A DNA stretch of 64,000 nt. Origin: Burkholderia anthina. Lineage in GTDB: Bacteria > Pseudomonadota > Gammaproteobacteria > Burkholderiales > Burkholderiaceae. The translations under genes and the position numbers were made by a program. Shown here piece after piece: positions 52,824 to 61,659 of the stretch. The DNA lies in the NCBI RefSeq assembly GCF_001547525.1, contig NZ_LNJP01000003.1, positions 744,001-808,000 on the forward strand. Reading direction: 5' to 3'. How positions within the stretch are numbered: the first letter of the stretch is position 1; each line of letters begins with the position of its first letter. The notes under the pieces are model-generated. The model was given only the letters and a program-made list of their open reading frames with translations, searched no databases and had not been told where the DNA came from.

Positions 52824-54107
52824 ATGAACTCGACGCTCGACGGCATCGTCGCCGCTCCGGACCGCCCACCCCGTTCCGCCACGCCGTTCCGCGCCGGCCT
52901 GCTCGGCATCGCGGCCGGGCTCTTCGCGCTGTGGATCACGCGCGACCACCCTGCCCTCGACGCGGCGACACGCGCGGTCGTCGCCAGCCTCGCGATCATC
53001 GGCACGATCGCGCTGCACGAACTCTTCATCTCGCGCGTCTACCTGCGTCCGAGCGCGGGGCTGTCACGGCAGGCCGTCCGGCCGCTGAGCGTCGCGCGCG
53101 TCGCGACGCGGCTCGGCGCGCTGACGTCGATCTACGCGGGCATCGGCCTCCTCTACTGGCTGCTGCCCGAATACCACGGCGCGTTCTACCTGCCGTTCTG
53201 GTCGCTGCTGCGCTCGCTCGCGCCGTACGTGATCGTCGCCGCGCCGTTCTACTTCGCGTGGATGGACCGCCACCAGCGCGAGACCGACGACGCGTACCTG
53301 CTGTGGGGCCGCTTCCTGTTTCGCCGCGAGCGGCCCGCGAGCTGGAAGCCGGTGCGCGAGATGCTGGCCGGCTGGGGCGTGAAGGCGTTTTTCCTGCCGC
53401 TGATGACCGTCTACCTGTCGAAGGACGCCGATCACCTGAGCGCGTCGCTCGCGAACGCGATGCATGCGCCGATGACGATCGCGACCTTCGTGTTCATGTA
53501 CGACCTGTCGTTCACGATGGACCTGATGTTCGGCACCGTCGGCTACCTGTGCACGTTCCGCATCCTCGACAGCCACGTGCGCACCGTCGAGCCGACGACG
53601 CTCGGCTGGGTCGCCGCGCTGATCTGCTATCAGCCGTTCTGGTCGCTGATCTCGAACAACTACATCCGCTACGAAGGCTCGATGTTCTGGGACAACTGGC
53701 TGCTGTCGGCGCCGACGCTGCGCGTGATCTGGGGCACGGTGATCATCCTGCTGCTGCTGACCTACGCGCTGTGCACGATTTCGTTCGGGCTGCGGTTCTC
53801 GAACCTCACCAACCGCGGGATCATCACGTCGGGCCCGTACCGCTTCACGAAGCATCCCGCGTACATCACGAAGAACCTGTCGTACTGGATGGTGTCGGTG
53901 CCGTTCGTCGAGCCGCTCGGCTGGCAGATCGGGCTCATGCACTGCGCCGGGCTCGTCGCCGTCAACCTGATCTACTACACGCGCGCGAAAACGGAAGAGC
54001 GCCACCTGATGCGCGATCCCGACTATCGCGCGTATGCCGAATGGATCGCGCAACACGGCTTGTTCGCGCGGGTCAGGCAGGCGTTTGGCGGGCGGCAGGC
54101 GGTGTGA
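52824..54107 (+). CDS. Isoprenylcysteine/phospholipid-type membrane methyltransferase
   Basis: A 427-residue polytopic membrane protein. The C-terminal third has the ICMT/PEMT signature: GPYRFTKHPAYITKNLSYWM, then YYTRAKTEERHLMRDPDYRA, which binds S-adenosylmethionine. The N-terminal two thirds form several extra helices (GLLYWLLPEYHGAFYLPFWS, YVIVAAPFYFAWMDRHQRET), much longer than simple ICMT proteins. It lies 127 bp after the collagen-like lipoprotein gene on the same strand and may modify a lipid or lipoprotein there; this link is inference. I chose ATG 52824 with AGGA upstream. Confidence 0.82.
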   Translation: MNSTLDGIVAAPDRPPRSATPFRAGLLGIAAGLFALWITRDHPALDAATRAVVASLAIIGTIALHELFISRVYLRPSAGLSRQAVRPLSVARVATRLGALTSIYAGIGLLYWLLPEYHGAFYLPFWSLLRSLAPYVIVAAPFYFAWMDRHQRETDDAYLLWGRFLFRRERPASWKPVREMLAGWGVKAFFLPLMTVYLSKDADHLSASLANAMHAPMTIATFVFMYDLSFTMDLMFGTVGYLCTFRILDSHVRTVEPTTLGWVAALICYQPFWSLISNNYIRYEGSMFWDNWLLSAPTLRVIWGTVIILLLLTYALCTISFGLRFSNLTNRGIITSGPYRFTKHPAYITKNLSYWMVSVPFVEPLGWQIGLMHCAGLVAVNLIYYTRAKTEERHLMRDPDYRAYAEWIAQHGLFARVRQAFGGRQAV

Positions 54108-54490
54108 CGGCGCGGCCGGGGCGGCGGTTCATGCCGCTCCGGTTCCTCGCGCGGATGCCAAGCGGGCGCGGGCGTCGCACAGGCCGCGACACTTTCCACA
54201 TGCGCCGTCCAGCGCTCGACGATGCGCTCGCGCGTGGATCTCCGCACGTCTGAACGCGCCCCATGCGGCCAATTGTCGCGAAACACGGCGATTCTCCGCT
54301 TTTCGTCGCTTTTCTCCACCCGTCCGATTGCCCGCTCCCGACGCGTCGCGTATGGTGCTGGCCGTCCGCGTACGATCCGTCGCCGGACACTCGACCGTCG
54401 CCCCGCGCGGCGGCCGCGCGGGCCGTGCCCGCCGCTCACCGTCTCCGCGATGCCGCCCGTTCGGCGCCGCGCGTTCATGAGGAAAGAGGC
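54108..54490. other. Gene-free region
   Basis: Nearly 400 bases without a gene I can support. The part 54275-54335 carries a TCGCGAAAC...GATTCTCCG block similar to one before the collagen-like gene. Promoters for the small downstream frame should lie here. Confidence 0.35.
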
Positions 54491-54577
54491 GTGATCCACA
54501 AAGTCCTGATCCTGTTCGCACTCTGCATCGCGGGCCTCGCCGCGATCGCCGCCGGTTTCCAGCACATCCCCAGCTGA
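54491..54577 (+). CDS. Small single-helix membrane protein
   Basis: A 28-residue frame with a GTG start reads (V)IHKVLILFALCIAGLAAIAA followed by GFQHIPS, a nearly perfect transmembrane helix. AGGAAAGAG lies seven bases upstream and a strong terminator starts four bases after the stop, so the unit has the parts of a real small gene. No family is recognised. Confidence 0.5.
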   Translation: MIHKVLILFALCIAGLAAIAAGFQHIPS

Positions 54578-54580
54578 TTC

Positions 54581-54619
54581 GCGGCCCCGGCTCGCTTCGC
54601 CGAGCCCGGGGGCCGCTTT
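54581..54619 (+). terminator. Rho-independent terminator
   Basis: GCGGCCCC plus GGCTCG (54581-54594) pair with CGAGCC plus GGGGCCGC (54601-54616), with a two-base bulge and a six-base loop, followed by TTTCATTT. It ends the small-protein transcript. Confidence 0.75.
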
Positions 54620-54683
54620 CATTTCCGTTTCCCCGTTGCCATGAACTTCTTTCTCGATGCGCCCGGGACGGGCGCCTTTTGCC

Positions 54684-55334
54684 ATGCGTATCGACGTACA
54701 GCATTCCCAGCACGACATCGACGACGAACTCGACACCCTTTATGAACGTCTCCACCAGCCGGGGCATCGCCTGCACGGGCTGCCGGGCGTCGCGCTCGGC
54801 CGCTCGGGCCTGATCGTGCGCCATCGCGAAGCCGACGGCGAATACTTCCTGTACGTCGAGGATCCGTCGGCCCGGCAGCTCGCCGGCTATACGGTGTTCA
54901 ACCGGCTTCCCGAAATCCCGCGCCGCGCCGACCGCTACCTGCGCGCGCCGCACACACGGCTGCGCGGCTCGGCGCAACGCCAGGGCCTCGCGACGACGCT
55001 GTACCGCTGGGGGCTCGACGCGGGCCTGTGCCTGATCAGCGGCGCGCGCCAGTCGGTCGGCGCCGCGCGGCTGTGGACGGCGCTCGCGCAGGACTACCGG
55101 CATGGTTTCGTCGATGTCGAAGGCCGCGCGTTGCGCTATCTCGGCGACACCGTTGCCGACGACGTGCACGGCGCGCTGCACACGCGGCGGCTGTTGCTCG
55201 GGAAAGGCTGGGCGCTCGACACGTTCGCGCAGGCGGCCGGGATGAGCGATACATGGCCCGAACGCCGATGCGACAATCCGTCGGATCCGCGCGACGCGCG
55301 GGCTCAACCCGCCAATCGAAACGCCCTTCGATGA
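54684..55334 (+). CDS. Putative GNAT-type acetyltransferase or related protein
   Basis: A 216-residue soluble protein. SGLIVRHREADGEYFLYVED and RGSAQRQGLATTLYRWGLDA resemble the beta-strand and acetyl-CoA pyrophosphate loop (RxxGxA-like: QRQGLA) of GNAT enzymes. GARQSVGAARLWTALAQDY resembles the next helix. The C-terminal 30 residues are Arg/Asp/Pro-rich. The ATG at 54684 is preferred to one nine codons upstream. It stands alone between the small-protein unit and the convergent DUF2894 gene. Confidence 0.6.
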   Translation: MRIDVQHSQHDIDDELDTLYERLHQPGHRLHGLPGVALGRSGLIVRHREADGEYFLYVEDPSARQLAGYTVFNRLPEIPRRADRYLRAPHTRLRGSAQRQGLATTLYRWGLDAGLCLISGARQSVGAARLWTALAQDYRHGFVDVEGRALRYLGDTVADDVHGALHTRRLLLGKGWALDTFAQAAGMSDTWPERRCDNPSDPRDARAQPANRNALR

Positions 55335-55481
55335 CGCTCGATCCCCGCACCGACGTCGAACGCACGCGCGATATCGGCGCTGGTCGATGCATTGCACGCG
55401 CTGCGCGCGGCGATCGACGAGCCAACGCCGAACCGGTAGGCGATCCGCACGCGACCACGCGCGGCGCGGCGTGACGTGGCG

Positions 55482-56108
55482 TTATCGCGCCTTGGCGCGC
55501 GTCGACTTCTTCGCCGGTTTGGCGGCCTTCGCGCGCGGCGCTTCCTTCTCGGGCTGCGCGCCGCCGCCGGCGAGATCCTCGAGCCATGCGAGCGCATCGA
55601 CGTACGACAGGAATTGCTGCAGATAGTCCGGCGACAGTTCGCGCATCGTCGCGAGCGAGCGGTGCACGAGGCTGTTCGAGTTGAGCGGCCCCGCGTTGCG
55701 CGGCACCTGATCGAGCGACTGTCGATACTGCTGCTCCGTGCGGACTTTCGACCACGTCGCGCGGAAGTAGTCGACCAGTTCGGGATCGAGCCCGCGCCGG
55801 TCGGCCCGAGCGTCGCGCGCGAGCCCTTCGACGAGCGTGGCAAGCGCGCCACGCGCGGGCACACCCGGCGAAGTTTCCGCGGTCATGCGCGTCGCTTCGG
55901 CTTCGCGCGCACGCGCGACGGTCTCCGCGAACCCTTCGACCAGCGCCGCCAGCCGCGCGTCGAGCAACGCGCGCGCGGCGCCGTCGAGCACGGCGGCGCG
56001 CCGTTCGAGCGCATCGATCCGATGAAAGCGCACGGGATCGAGCCGGTCGGCGCCCTGCTCGCGCCATGCATCGAGCGTCGCACGCACCCGCGTCGCGTCG
56101 CCCGTCAC
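55482..56108 (-). CDS. DUF2894 protein of the DUF802/OmpA motor block
   Basis: A 208-residue cytoplasmic protein with helical content (DAWREQGADRLDPVRFHRID, RFHRIDALERRAAVLDGAAR) and FRATWSKVRTEQQYRQSLDQ, the conserved core of DUF2894, which is found beside DUF802 and OmpA-like genes in Burkholderia and Ralstonia. The C-terminus is Lys/Ala-rich (AKAAKPAKKSTRAKAR), like a nucleic-acid-binding tail. The GTG start overlaps the OmpA stop (GTGA), so the two are coupled. Function unknown. Confidence 0.82.
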   Translation of the reverse strand: MTGDATRVRATLDAWREQGADRLDPVRFHRIDALERRAAVLDGAARALLDARLAALVEGFAETVARAREAEATRMTAETSPGVPARGALATLVEGLARDARADRRGLDPELVDYFRATWSKVRTEQQYRQSLDQVPRNAGPLNSNSLVHRSLATMRELSPDYLQQFLSYVDALAWLEDLAGGGAQPEKEAPRAKAAKPAKKSTRAKAR

Positions 56109-56749
56109 TTGGCCTTTCCTCCGTTCGACGCCGACTTGCGCGGCACCGGCGCGATCTCCACGCGGCGGTTCTTCGCGCGGCCTTCATCGTCCGCATTCGA
56201 GCTGACCGGCTGTTCGGAGCCGAACGCGGCCGCGAACACCGACGAGGCCGGCACGCCGGCATCGATCAGCGCGCGCGTGACCGTCAACGCGCGCTTGGCC
56301 GACAGTTCCCAGTTGTCCGCGAACAGGCGGTTGCCGGCGTGCACCTGCTGGTCGTCCGCGAAGCCGCTGACCATCAGGATCTCGTCGCGCGTCTTCAGGT
56401 ACGTGGCCAGCGGGCTGGCGAGCGTCTTCAGCAGGTCGCGGCCAGCGGGCTGCAACTGGTCGGAGTTCAGCGCGAACAGCACGTTGCCGCTGATGCCGAT
56501 GCGCCCGTTCACGAGCGTCACGCGGCCGGCCGCGAGCGGCCCGGCGAGCGCCTGTTCGAGCGACTTGCGCTGCCGCGCCTCGAGCTGGCGCGCGCGCACC
56601 GCTTCCTCGAGCTTCGACGTGAGCTGGAGCTGCATGCCGATCACGCCGACGAGGATCAGCACGAACGCGCCGAGCAGCACCGACATCAGGTCGGCGAACG
56701 CGGGCCATACCGGCGCCGATTGCGCGCCGCCGTCGATTTCGTCGTGCAT
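56105..56749 (-). CDS. OmpA/MotB-family stator-like protein (ZorB-like)
   Basis: A 214-residue inner-membrane protein. A single N-terminal helix PVWPAFADLMSVLLGAFVLI carries an aspartate in the position of the proton-binding Asp of MotB/TolR. The periplasmic part is an OmpA-like peptidoglycan-binding domain (VSGFADDQQVHAGNRLFADN, ELSAKRALTVTRALIDAGVP, GRAKNRRVEIAPVP). It starts three bases after the DUF802 gene. With that MotA/TolQ-like partner it could form a proton-driven motor anchored to the cell wall, as do MotAB, ExbBD and the ZorAB proteins of Zorya defence. Confidence 0.87.
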   Translation of the reverse strand: MHDEIDGGAQSAPVWPAFADLMSVLLGAFVLILVGVIGMQLQLTSKLEEAVRARQLEARQRKSLEQALAGPLAAGRVTLVNGRIGISGNVLFALNSDQLQPAGRDLLKTLASPLATYLKTRDEILMVSGFADDQQVHAGNRLFADNWELSAKRALTVTRALIDAGVPASSVFAAAFGSEQPVSSNADDEGRAKNRRVEIAPVPRKSASNGGKAK

Positions 56750-56752
56750 GCG

Positions 56753-59700
56753 TTACGCTCCGACGGGCGCCCGCCGGCCGGCGAGCTGCTGCAGGTCTTC
56801 GACGATCTGCTTTTGCGACATCACGCTCAGGTCGATCACCTCGCGCGCCTGCGCGACGTAGTACTCGAGCTGTTCGTCGCTGCGCGCGAGCGATTTCTCG
56901 AGCGCGGCCTCGATGCGCTGCAGATGCGCGAGCAGCTTGTCGTTCGATTCGCCGAACACCTGCACGGCCATCCCGAACGCGTCGCCGAGGCTCGCCACCT
57001 CGACGGCGCCGGCCGTGACCTGCGCGGCCACCGAATCGAGCTTGCGCGTTTCGGCATCGACGGTGTCGTTGAAGCGCGCGCCGACGCGATCGAGCAGATC
57101 GGCCGACGTGCTGACGAGCGCGTCGATCGCGGCGCGCTGTTCGGTCGATGCGTGGTTGACCGCGCCGAGCAGCGTCTCCAGCGTCGCGAGCAGGCGGCTG
57201 CGTTCCTCGAGCGTCGCGGTGTCGCGCACCATGCTGTCGGACAGGCGCTGGCGCAGCTCGGCGACGACGTCGGCCGCGGCCTTCGGCGCCTCCGACGCGG
57301 CCTGCACGAGACGTGCGATTTCGTTGATCGTGTCGCTCGCGTGAACCTGCGCCTGCGCGGTGATGTCGTTCGCGGTGCGGGTGAGCGTGTCGCAGATGTC
57401 CTGCTGGCGCGCCGCGGCCTGCGCGCTCGTCTGCGCCCATTCGTCGCGCAGCGCGGCCGCCATCGCGGCGAGCGAATCGTTCCATGCAGCGAGACGTTCT
57501 TCGTCGCGTGCTGCCAGTTGCGACTGCAGGCCGGTGTGCGATTCGCGGATTGTCGTCAGCAGATCGTTCGAGCGTTGCTCGAACGTCGACGCCTGTGCGG
57601 CCAGGTCGCGCGTCGTTTGAGCGAGGGCGTCGCAGATTTCCTGCTGACGGCCGGCGCTGTGCACGCCTGCACGCTGCCATTCTTCGCCGAGCTTCGCGGC
57701 CATTGCGGCCAACGAATCGTTCCACGCTGACAGGCGTTCTTCATCGCGTGCAGCCAGTTGTGATTGCAGGCCCGTGTGCGACTCGCGGATCGTCGTCAGC
57801 AAGTCGTTCGAGCGTTGTTCGAACGTCGATGCCTGTGCGGCCAGGTCGCGCGTCGTTTGAGCGAGGGCGTCGCAGATTTCCCGCTGACGGCCGGCGCTGT
57901 GCACGCCGGCACGCTGCCATTCTTCGCCAAGCTTCGCGGCCATTGCGGCCAGCGAATCGTTCCACGCTGACAGGCGTTCTTCATCGCGTGCTGCCAGTTG
58001 CGATTGCAGGCCGGTGTGCGATTCGCGGATTGTCGACAGCAAGTCGTTCGAGCGTTGTTCGAACGTCGACGCCTGTGCGGCGAGGTCGCGCGTCGTTTGT
58101 GCAAGCGCGTCGCAGATTTCCTGCTGACGGCCGGCGCTGTGCACGCCAGCACGCTGCCACTCTTCGCCCAGCTTCGCGGCCATTGCGGTCAGCGAATCGT
58201 TCCACGCAGCGAGGCGTTCTTCGTCACGCGCCGCCAGTTGCGATTGCAAGCCCGTGTGCGACTCGCGGATCGTCGATAGCAGATCGTTCGAGCGTTGTTC
58301 GAACGTCGACGCCTGTGCGGCCAGATCACGCGTCGTCTGAGCGAGTGCATCGCAGATTTCCTGTTGACGACCGGCACTATGCGCGCCCGCACGCTGCCAT
58401 TCGTCGCCGAGCTTCGCGGCCATCGCCGCCAGCGAATCGTTCCACGCGGCGAGACGTTCTTCATCGCGTGCGGCCAGTTGCGTCTGCAAACCCGCGTGCG
58501 ACTCGCGCATCGCGGCGAGCGTCGCGGCCGAATGGCGTTCGAACGTCGCGGCCGCTTCGCCGAGCGCACGCGCATGCTGGCCGGCCAGCGTCTCGCCGAC
58601 CTGCTCCTGGCGCGCCAGCGCATCGCGCCAGGCGTCCGACAGGCGGCCTTCGGTCGATTCGAGGCGCGTCGCGACGCCGTCGAGCAAATCCGACGAACGC
58701 TGCGCGAACGTGTCGGTGAACTGGCCGAGCGTCGTCTGCAACTGCTGCGCGACGGCGTTGCCGGCCTGACGTTGTTCGTCGATCGCGCGGTTCCACACAG
58801 CCGTCACGTTGCCGGTGGTCTTCTCGAAGCCGTCCGTCAGCCCGTCGAGCTGACGCTGCACCGCGCCCGTCACGGTGTCGCGCAGCGCGGCCATCTCCTG
58901 CGCGAGCCCCGTCATCGTCGCGGCGACGACCGGCTGCAACGCGGCGCCGGCCACGCGCGCGCTTTCGGCGGCGCTTTCCTTCAGCGCGTCGCCGACGTTC
59001 GACGCCAGGCCCGCGTACGCCCGCTCGGTCCGGTCGAAAAACGCCTGCTGGCTTTCGAGCTGGCGATCGTGCAACGCGACGCTGCGCGCCTCGAGCGTCG
59101 TCATCATCGTCTGCAACCGGTCGACCAGGGCCGGCATCACGTCGGCCTGGCGCTGCAGCAGCCGGAACGATTCGTCGCGCTGGTGCGCGGACGAATGCAC
59201 GCGCAGCGTCGTCGCGATCTTCGCGTCGAGCTGCTGGGCCGCATCGATCCGTTCGCGGCGCACGAGCGCGGACAGCAGCCCGAGCATCGCGGACGTCGCG
59301 ACGCCGGCGATCGACGTGCCGAATGCGAACCCGAGCCCCTTCACCGGCGCGATCAGCGACGCGCGGATCGCGTCGAGATCGGTCGCGCTCTCGAGCGCGG
59401 CGCCCGTGCCCTTCAGCGTGACGACCATCCCGAGCAGCGTGCCGAGCATGCCGAGCAGCACCAGCAGGCCGACGAGGTACGGCGCGAGCGCCGGGCCCGG
59501 CAGCGCGACGCGCGCGCCTTCGACGCGGGCGCGCACAGCGCCGCGCAGGCCCGGATGCAGCATGTCGAGCCACGTGTCGAGCTTCGCGGGCGGCTCGGTC
59601 AGGCCGGCGACCGCACGCGACAGCGTGGCGGTCGCCTGCCGGTAGCGCAGCAGCTCCCATGCGCCGGCGACGTAGCACGCGCCGATCAGCAGCGTGACGG

Positions 59701-59800
59701 CCGCCGCCAGCGGGTTCGACGCGACATAGCCGGCACCGATCCAGCCCACTGCGAGCAGACCGGCGACGAAGACAACGAGATCAAGGCGAATTCTGGACAT
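56753..59800 (-). CDS. DUF802 protein: MotA/TolQ-like membrane part with a long repeat-built coiled-coil tail (ZorA-like)
   Basis: A 1,015-residue protein. Two N-terminal helices (VVFVAGLLAVGWIGAGYVAS, LAAAVTLLIGACYVAGAW) and two more around residues 105-190 hold the MotA/TolQ/ExbB-type core: LVLLGMLGTLLGMVVTLKG and VKGLGFAFGTSIAGVATSAM. The remaining 800 residues are a charged, helical cytoplasmic tail. From about residue 415 to 790 it consists of near-identical 80-residue units (ARDEERLAAWNDSLAAMAAK, TTRDLAAQASTFEQRSNDLL). This layout parallels ZorA, whose long intracellular tail works with a MotA-like motor. No ZorC, ZorD or ZorE gene is present. Neighbours DUF3348 and DUF2894 complete a conserved four-gene block whose role is unknown. 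Confidence 0.88.
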   Translation of the reverse strand: MSRIRLDLVVFVAGLLAVGWIGAGYVASNPLAAAVTLLIGACYVAGAWELLRYRQATATLSRAVAGLTEPPAKLDTWLDMLHPGLRGAVRARVEGARVALPGPALAPYLVGLLVLLGMLGTLLGMVVTLKGTGAALESATDLDAIRASLIAPVKGLGFAFGTSIAGVATSAMLGLLSALVRRERIDAAQQLDAKIATTLRVHSSAHQRDESFRLLQRQADVMPALVDRLQTMMTTLEARSVALHDRQLESQQAFFDRTERAYAGLASNVGDALKESAAESARVAGAALQPVVAATMTGLAQEMAALRDTVTGAVQRQLDGLTDGFEKTTGNVTAVWNRAIDEQRQAGNAVAQQLQTTLGQFTDTFAQRSSDLLDGVATRLESTEGRLSDAWRDALARQEQVGETLAGQHARALGEAAATFERHSAATLAAMRESHAGLQTQLAARDEERLAAWNDSLAAMAAKLGDEWQRAGAHSAGRQQEICDALAQTTRDLAAQASTFEQRSNDLLSTIRESHTGLQSQLAARDEERLAAWNDSLTAMAAKLGEEWQRAGVHSAGRQQEICDALAQTTRDLAAQASTFEQRSNDLLSTIRESHTGLQSQLAARDEERLSAWNDSLAAMAAKLGEEWQRAGVHSAGRQREICDALAQTTRDLAAQASTFEQRSNDLLTTIRESHTGLQSQLAARDEERLSAWNDSLAAMAAKLGEEWQRAGVHSAGRQQEICDALAQTTRDLAAQASTFEQRSNDLLTTIRESHTGLQSQLAARDEERLAAWNDSLAAMAAALRDEWAQTSAQAAARQQDICDTLTRTANDITAQAQVHASDTINEIARLVQAASEAPKAAADVVAELRQRLSDSMVRDTATLEERSRLLATLETLLGAVNHASTEQRAAIDALVSTSADLLDRVGARFNDTVDAETRKLDSVAAQVTAGAVEVASLGDAFGMAVQVFGESNDKLLAHLQRIEAALEKSLARSDEQLEYYVAQAREVIDLSVMSQKQIVEDLQQLAGRRAPVGA
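57421..58560 (-). repeat. 240-bp tandem repeats within the DUF802 gene
   Basis: The same sequence recurs every 240 bases, with anchors tccacgc/tccatgc at 57481, 57721, 57961, 58201 and 58441. Units differ at only a few positions, mostly silent, and code for 80 residues. Their similarity suggests recent duplication or gene conversion, and unit number probably varies between strains. Confidence 0.92.
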
Positions 59801-59810
59801 AGCGTGTTGA

Positions 59811-60581
59811 TTAGCAGGTGCGAAGGGCCGCGAGCAGCCCGTCTACCGTTTGAAACCGGACTTCGAGTTCGGCAAGCAGGATGCTTTGCATCTCGTCGCG
59901 GAACGTATCGAGCCATGCGCCCGGCACGATCGCCGCGACGGCCGCGGGGTCGGCCGCCGCGCCTTCATCGGCCGGAGCGGATGCGCCGCCGGCCGCGGCT
60001 TCGGCGTCGGCCAGCGCCTGCCGCTCCGCTTCGCGCAGCCGCGCGAAGCGCGTGCCGAGCAGCGCGGGCACGGCCGACAACAGGCTGCGCTCGCGCGCGC
60101 CGAGCACGCGCTCCATGATCGTGTCGAGCGTCGCGAGCCGCGCCATCCCGGACGAGCGTGCGGCGAGCGCGACGCGCAGGCGGCCGCGCAACTGGCCGAT
60201 CGCCGTTTCCATGTCCTGCTGCAGGGTCAGATAACGTTGACGAAAATCCGCGAAATCGGCCGTGTCGGCGGCCGGCGGCGGCGGATCGCCCGGCCGGCGC
60301 CGCGCCCGCGGCCGGCTGGCGGCCGTGATCGCCTGCGCGAGATCGTGGCGCACGCGCGCGCAATCGCGCTCGGCGTCGTAGCCGCGCACGCCGGCCGCGA
60401 CGCCCGGCGGGCTCGCATTCAGCGCGGACGACAGCGTGATCGCGTCGGTCCAGCCGAGCCACTGGCTCAGCCGGTCGGACAGCGTCTGCCGGGATTCCGC
60501 GACATCGGCATCGGCCAGGCGCGCGAGCAGCCGGACGAGCGTCGGACCGCTCAACGCCGGGCGCGGAGATGCTTGCACCAT
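59811..60581 (-). CDS. DUF3348 protein
   Basis: A 256-residue soluble protein with LSGPTLVRLLARLADADVAE near the start and FADFRQRYLTLQQDMETAIG and LGTRFARLREAERQALADAE in the middle, the pattern of DUF3348. The family has no known function and is found with DUF802, OmpA and DUF2894. It is the first gene of this four-gene minus-strand operon, ten bases before the DUF802 gene. ATG 60581 is preferred to a TTG five codons upstream. Confidence 0.85.
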   Translation of the reverse strand: MVQASPRPALSGPTLVRLLARLADADVAESRQTLSDRLSQWLGWTDAITLSSALNASPPGVAAGVRGYDAERDCARVRHDLAQAITAASRPRARRRPGDPPPPAADTADFADFRQRYLTLQQDMETAIGQLRGRLRVALAARSSGMARLATLDTIMERVLGARERSLLSAVPALLGTRFARLREAERQALADAEAAAGGASAPADEGAAADPAAVAAIVPGAWLDTFRDEMQSILLAELEVRFQTVDGLLAALRTC

Positions 60582-60780
60582 GCTGCAAACCGTCAAAAAG
60601 GCAGCAGTTTACACGTCGTCGGGCAGTCGACCGCCAGAATCGGGGAAGCGGCGCCGTTCGACGCGCCGGTCAACCCATGCGAACGCCCGTCGCGCAAGGC
60701 TGGGCGGGCGGCGGTGCCAGGTGGGGAAGCAGGATCGGCGGCAGCCGGCGAGCGGCCGCGCCACGAGGAAGTCATACGTT

Positions 60781-60808
60781 TGCGAACCGGCCGACTCGCC
60801 GGTTCGCA
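60781..60808. terminator. Perfect 11-bp hairpin between the motor block and the LysE gene
   Basis: TGCGAACCGGC (60781-60791) pairs with GCCGGTTCGCA (60798-60808) around CGACTC. It lies 63 bp after the LysE stop on the minus strand. No T-run is present, so it may act as a factor-assisted terminator or an mRNA-stabilising 3' end. Confidence 0.5.
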
Positions 60809-60870
60809 CCGGTACGGCGACGTGCATGGCCGCCGCCGCGCGCGCCGATACGGTCCGGGAATGAAAGGGC

Positions 60871-61509
60871 TCAGAGCCCCGCTTTCGGCGCATTCAGGAT
60901 CAGCCGCAGTCCGAGCAGCGTGATCGCGCCGGCCGCGATGCGGTCGACCCACTTCTTCGCGCGCAGGTAGAGCTCGCGCGGCCGGCGCGTCGAGAAACAC
61001 AGCGCGACGAGCGTGTACCAGCCGAATTCGACCGCGAACACAAGCGGCGGCAGCACGAGATAGCACCACAGCGGCGGATGCTGCGGGAGCAGCGCCGCGA
61101 AGATACTGCCGTACCAGATCGCCGTCTTCGGGTTGCTGAGCTGGGTCGTGAGGCCGGTCCAGAACGACTTGCTCGCGCTCCCGCCGGCCATCGCCTGCGG
61201 ATCGTCCATCGCGATCGGCCGGTCGGCGCCGCGCCAGATCTTCGACGCCATGTAGATCAGGTACACGCCGCCCGCGACCTTGAGGCCCACGTACAGCCAT
61301 TCGACGGCTTGCAGCAGCGTGTAGAGCCCGGCCAGCGCGACGCCGCCGAACACGATGCCGCCGATGCCCATGCCGAGTGCGGTGGCGAGCCCGTCGCGGC
61401 GCGACAGCCCGATCGAATTGCGGGCAACCAGCACGAAGCTCGGGCCCGGGATCATCGCGCCGAGAAACAGCGCAGCCAGGATGGCGAGTACGGCAGCCGA
61501 TGCGGTCAT
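60871..61509 (-). CDS. LysE/RhtB-family exporter
   Basis: A 212-residue membrane protein with the family signature (LFLGAMIPGPSFVLVARNSI, about residues 14-33), six hydrophobic segments and the conserved TQLSNPKTAIWYGSIFAALL near residue 120. It probably exports an amino acid or homoserine-lactone-like compound. It has no co-directional partner and no regulator gene next to it. Confidence 0.9.
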   Translation of the reverse strand: MTASAAVLAILAALFLGAMIPGPSFVLVARNSIGLSRRDGLATALGMGIGGIVFGGVALAGLYTLLQAVEWLYVGLKVAGGVYLIYMASKIWRGADRPIAMDDPQAMAGGSASKSFWTGLTTQLSNPKTAIWYGSIFAALLPQHPPLWCYLVLPPLVFAVEFGWYTLVALCFSTRRPRELYLRAKKWVDRIAAGAITLLGLRLILNAPKAGL

Positions 61510-61659
61510 CGAAGTCTCCTTGGTCAGCGACGCCGCTGCGCCGGCGCCTGCGTGTCGTTTCCGACGGTCGAGCGCTCGATTCTGGCACGCTTCGCGGATG
61601 GCCGAAAGCGGCTGTGCGCTGCTATGCTGGCCCTCTTTCCCGTGATCCCGCGCCGCCCC

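Noticed and set aside
56184..57725. Arg-rich open frames inside the DUF802 and OmpA genes
   Set aside because: They are other-frame translations of the GC-rich repeats, with no start signal and no recognisable domain.
57421..58560. CRISPR-like periodic repeats
   Set aside because: The unit is 240 bp, coding and in frame with the DUF802 protein, without spacers.
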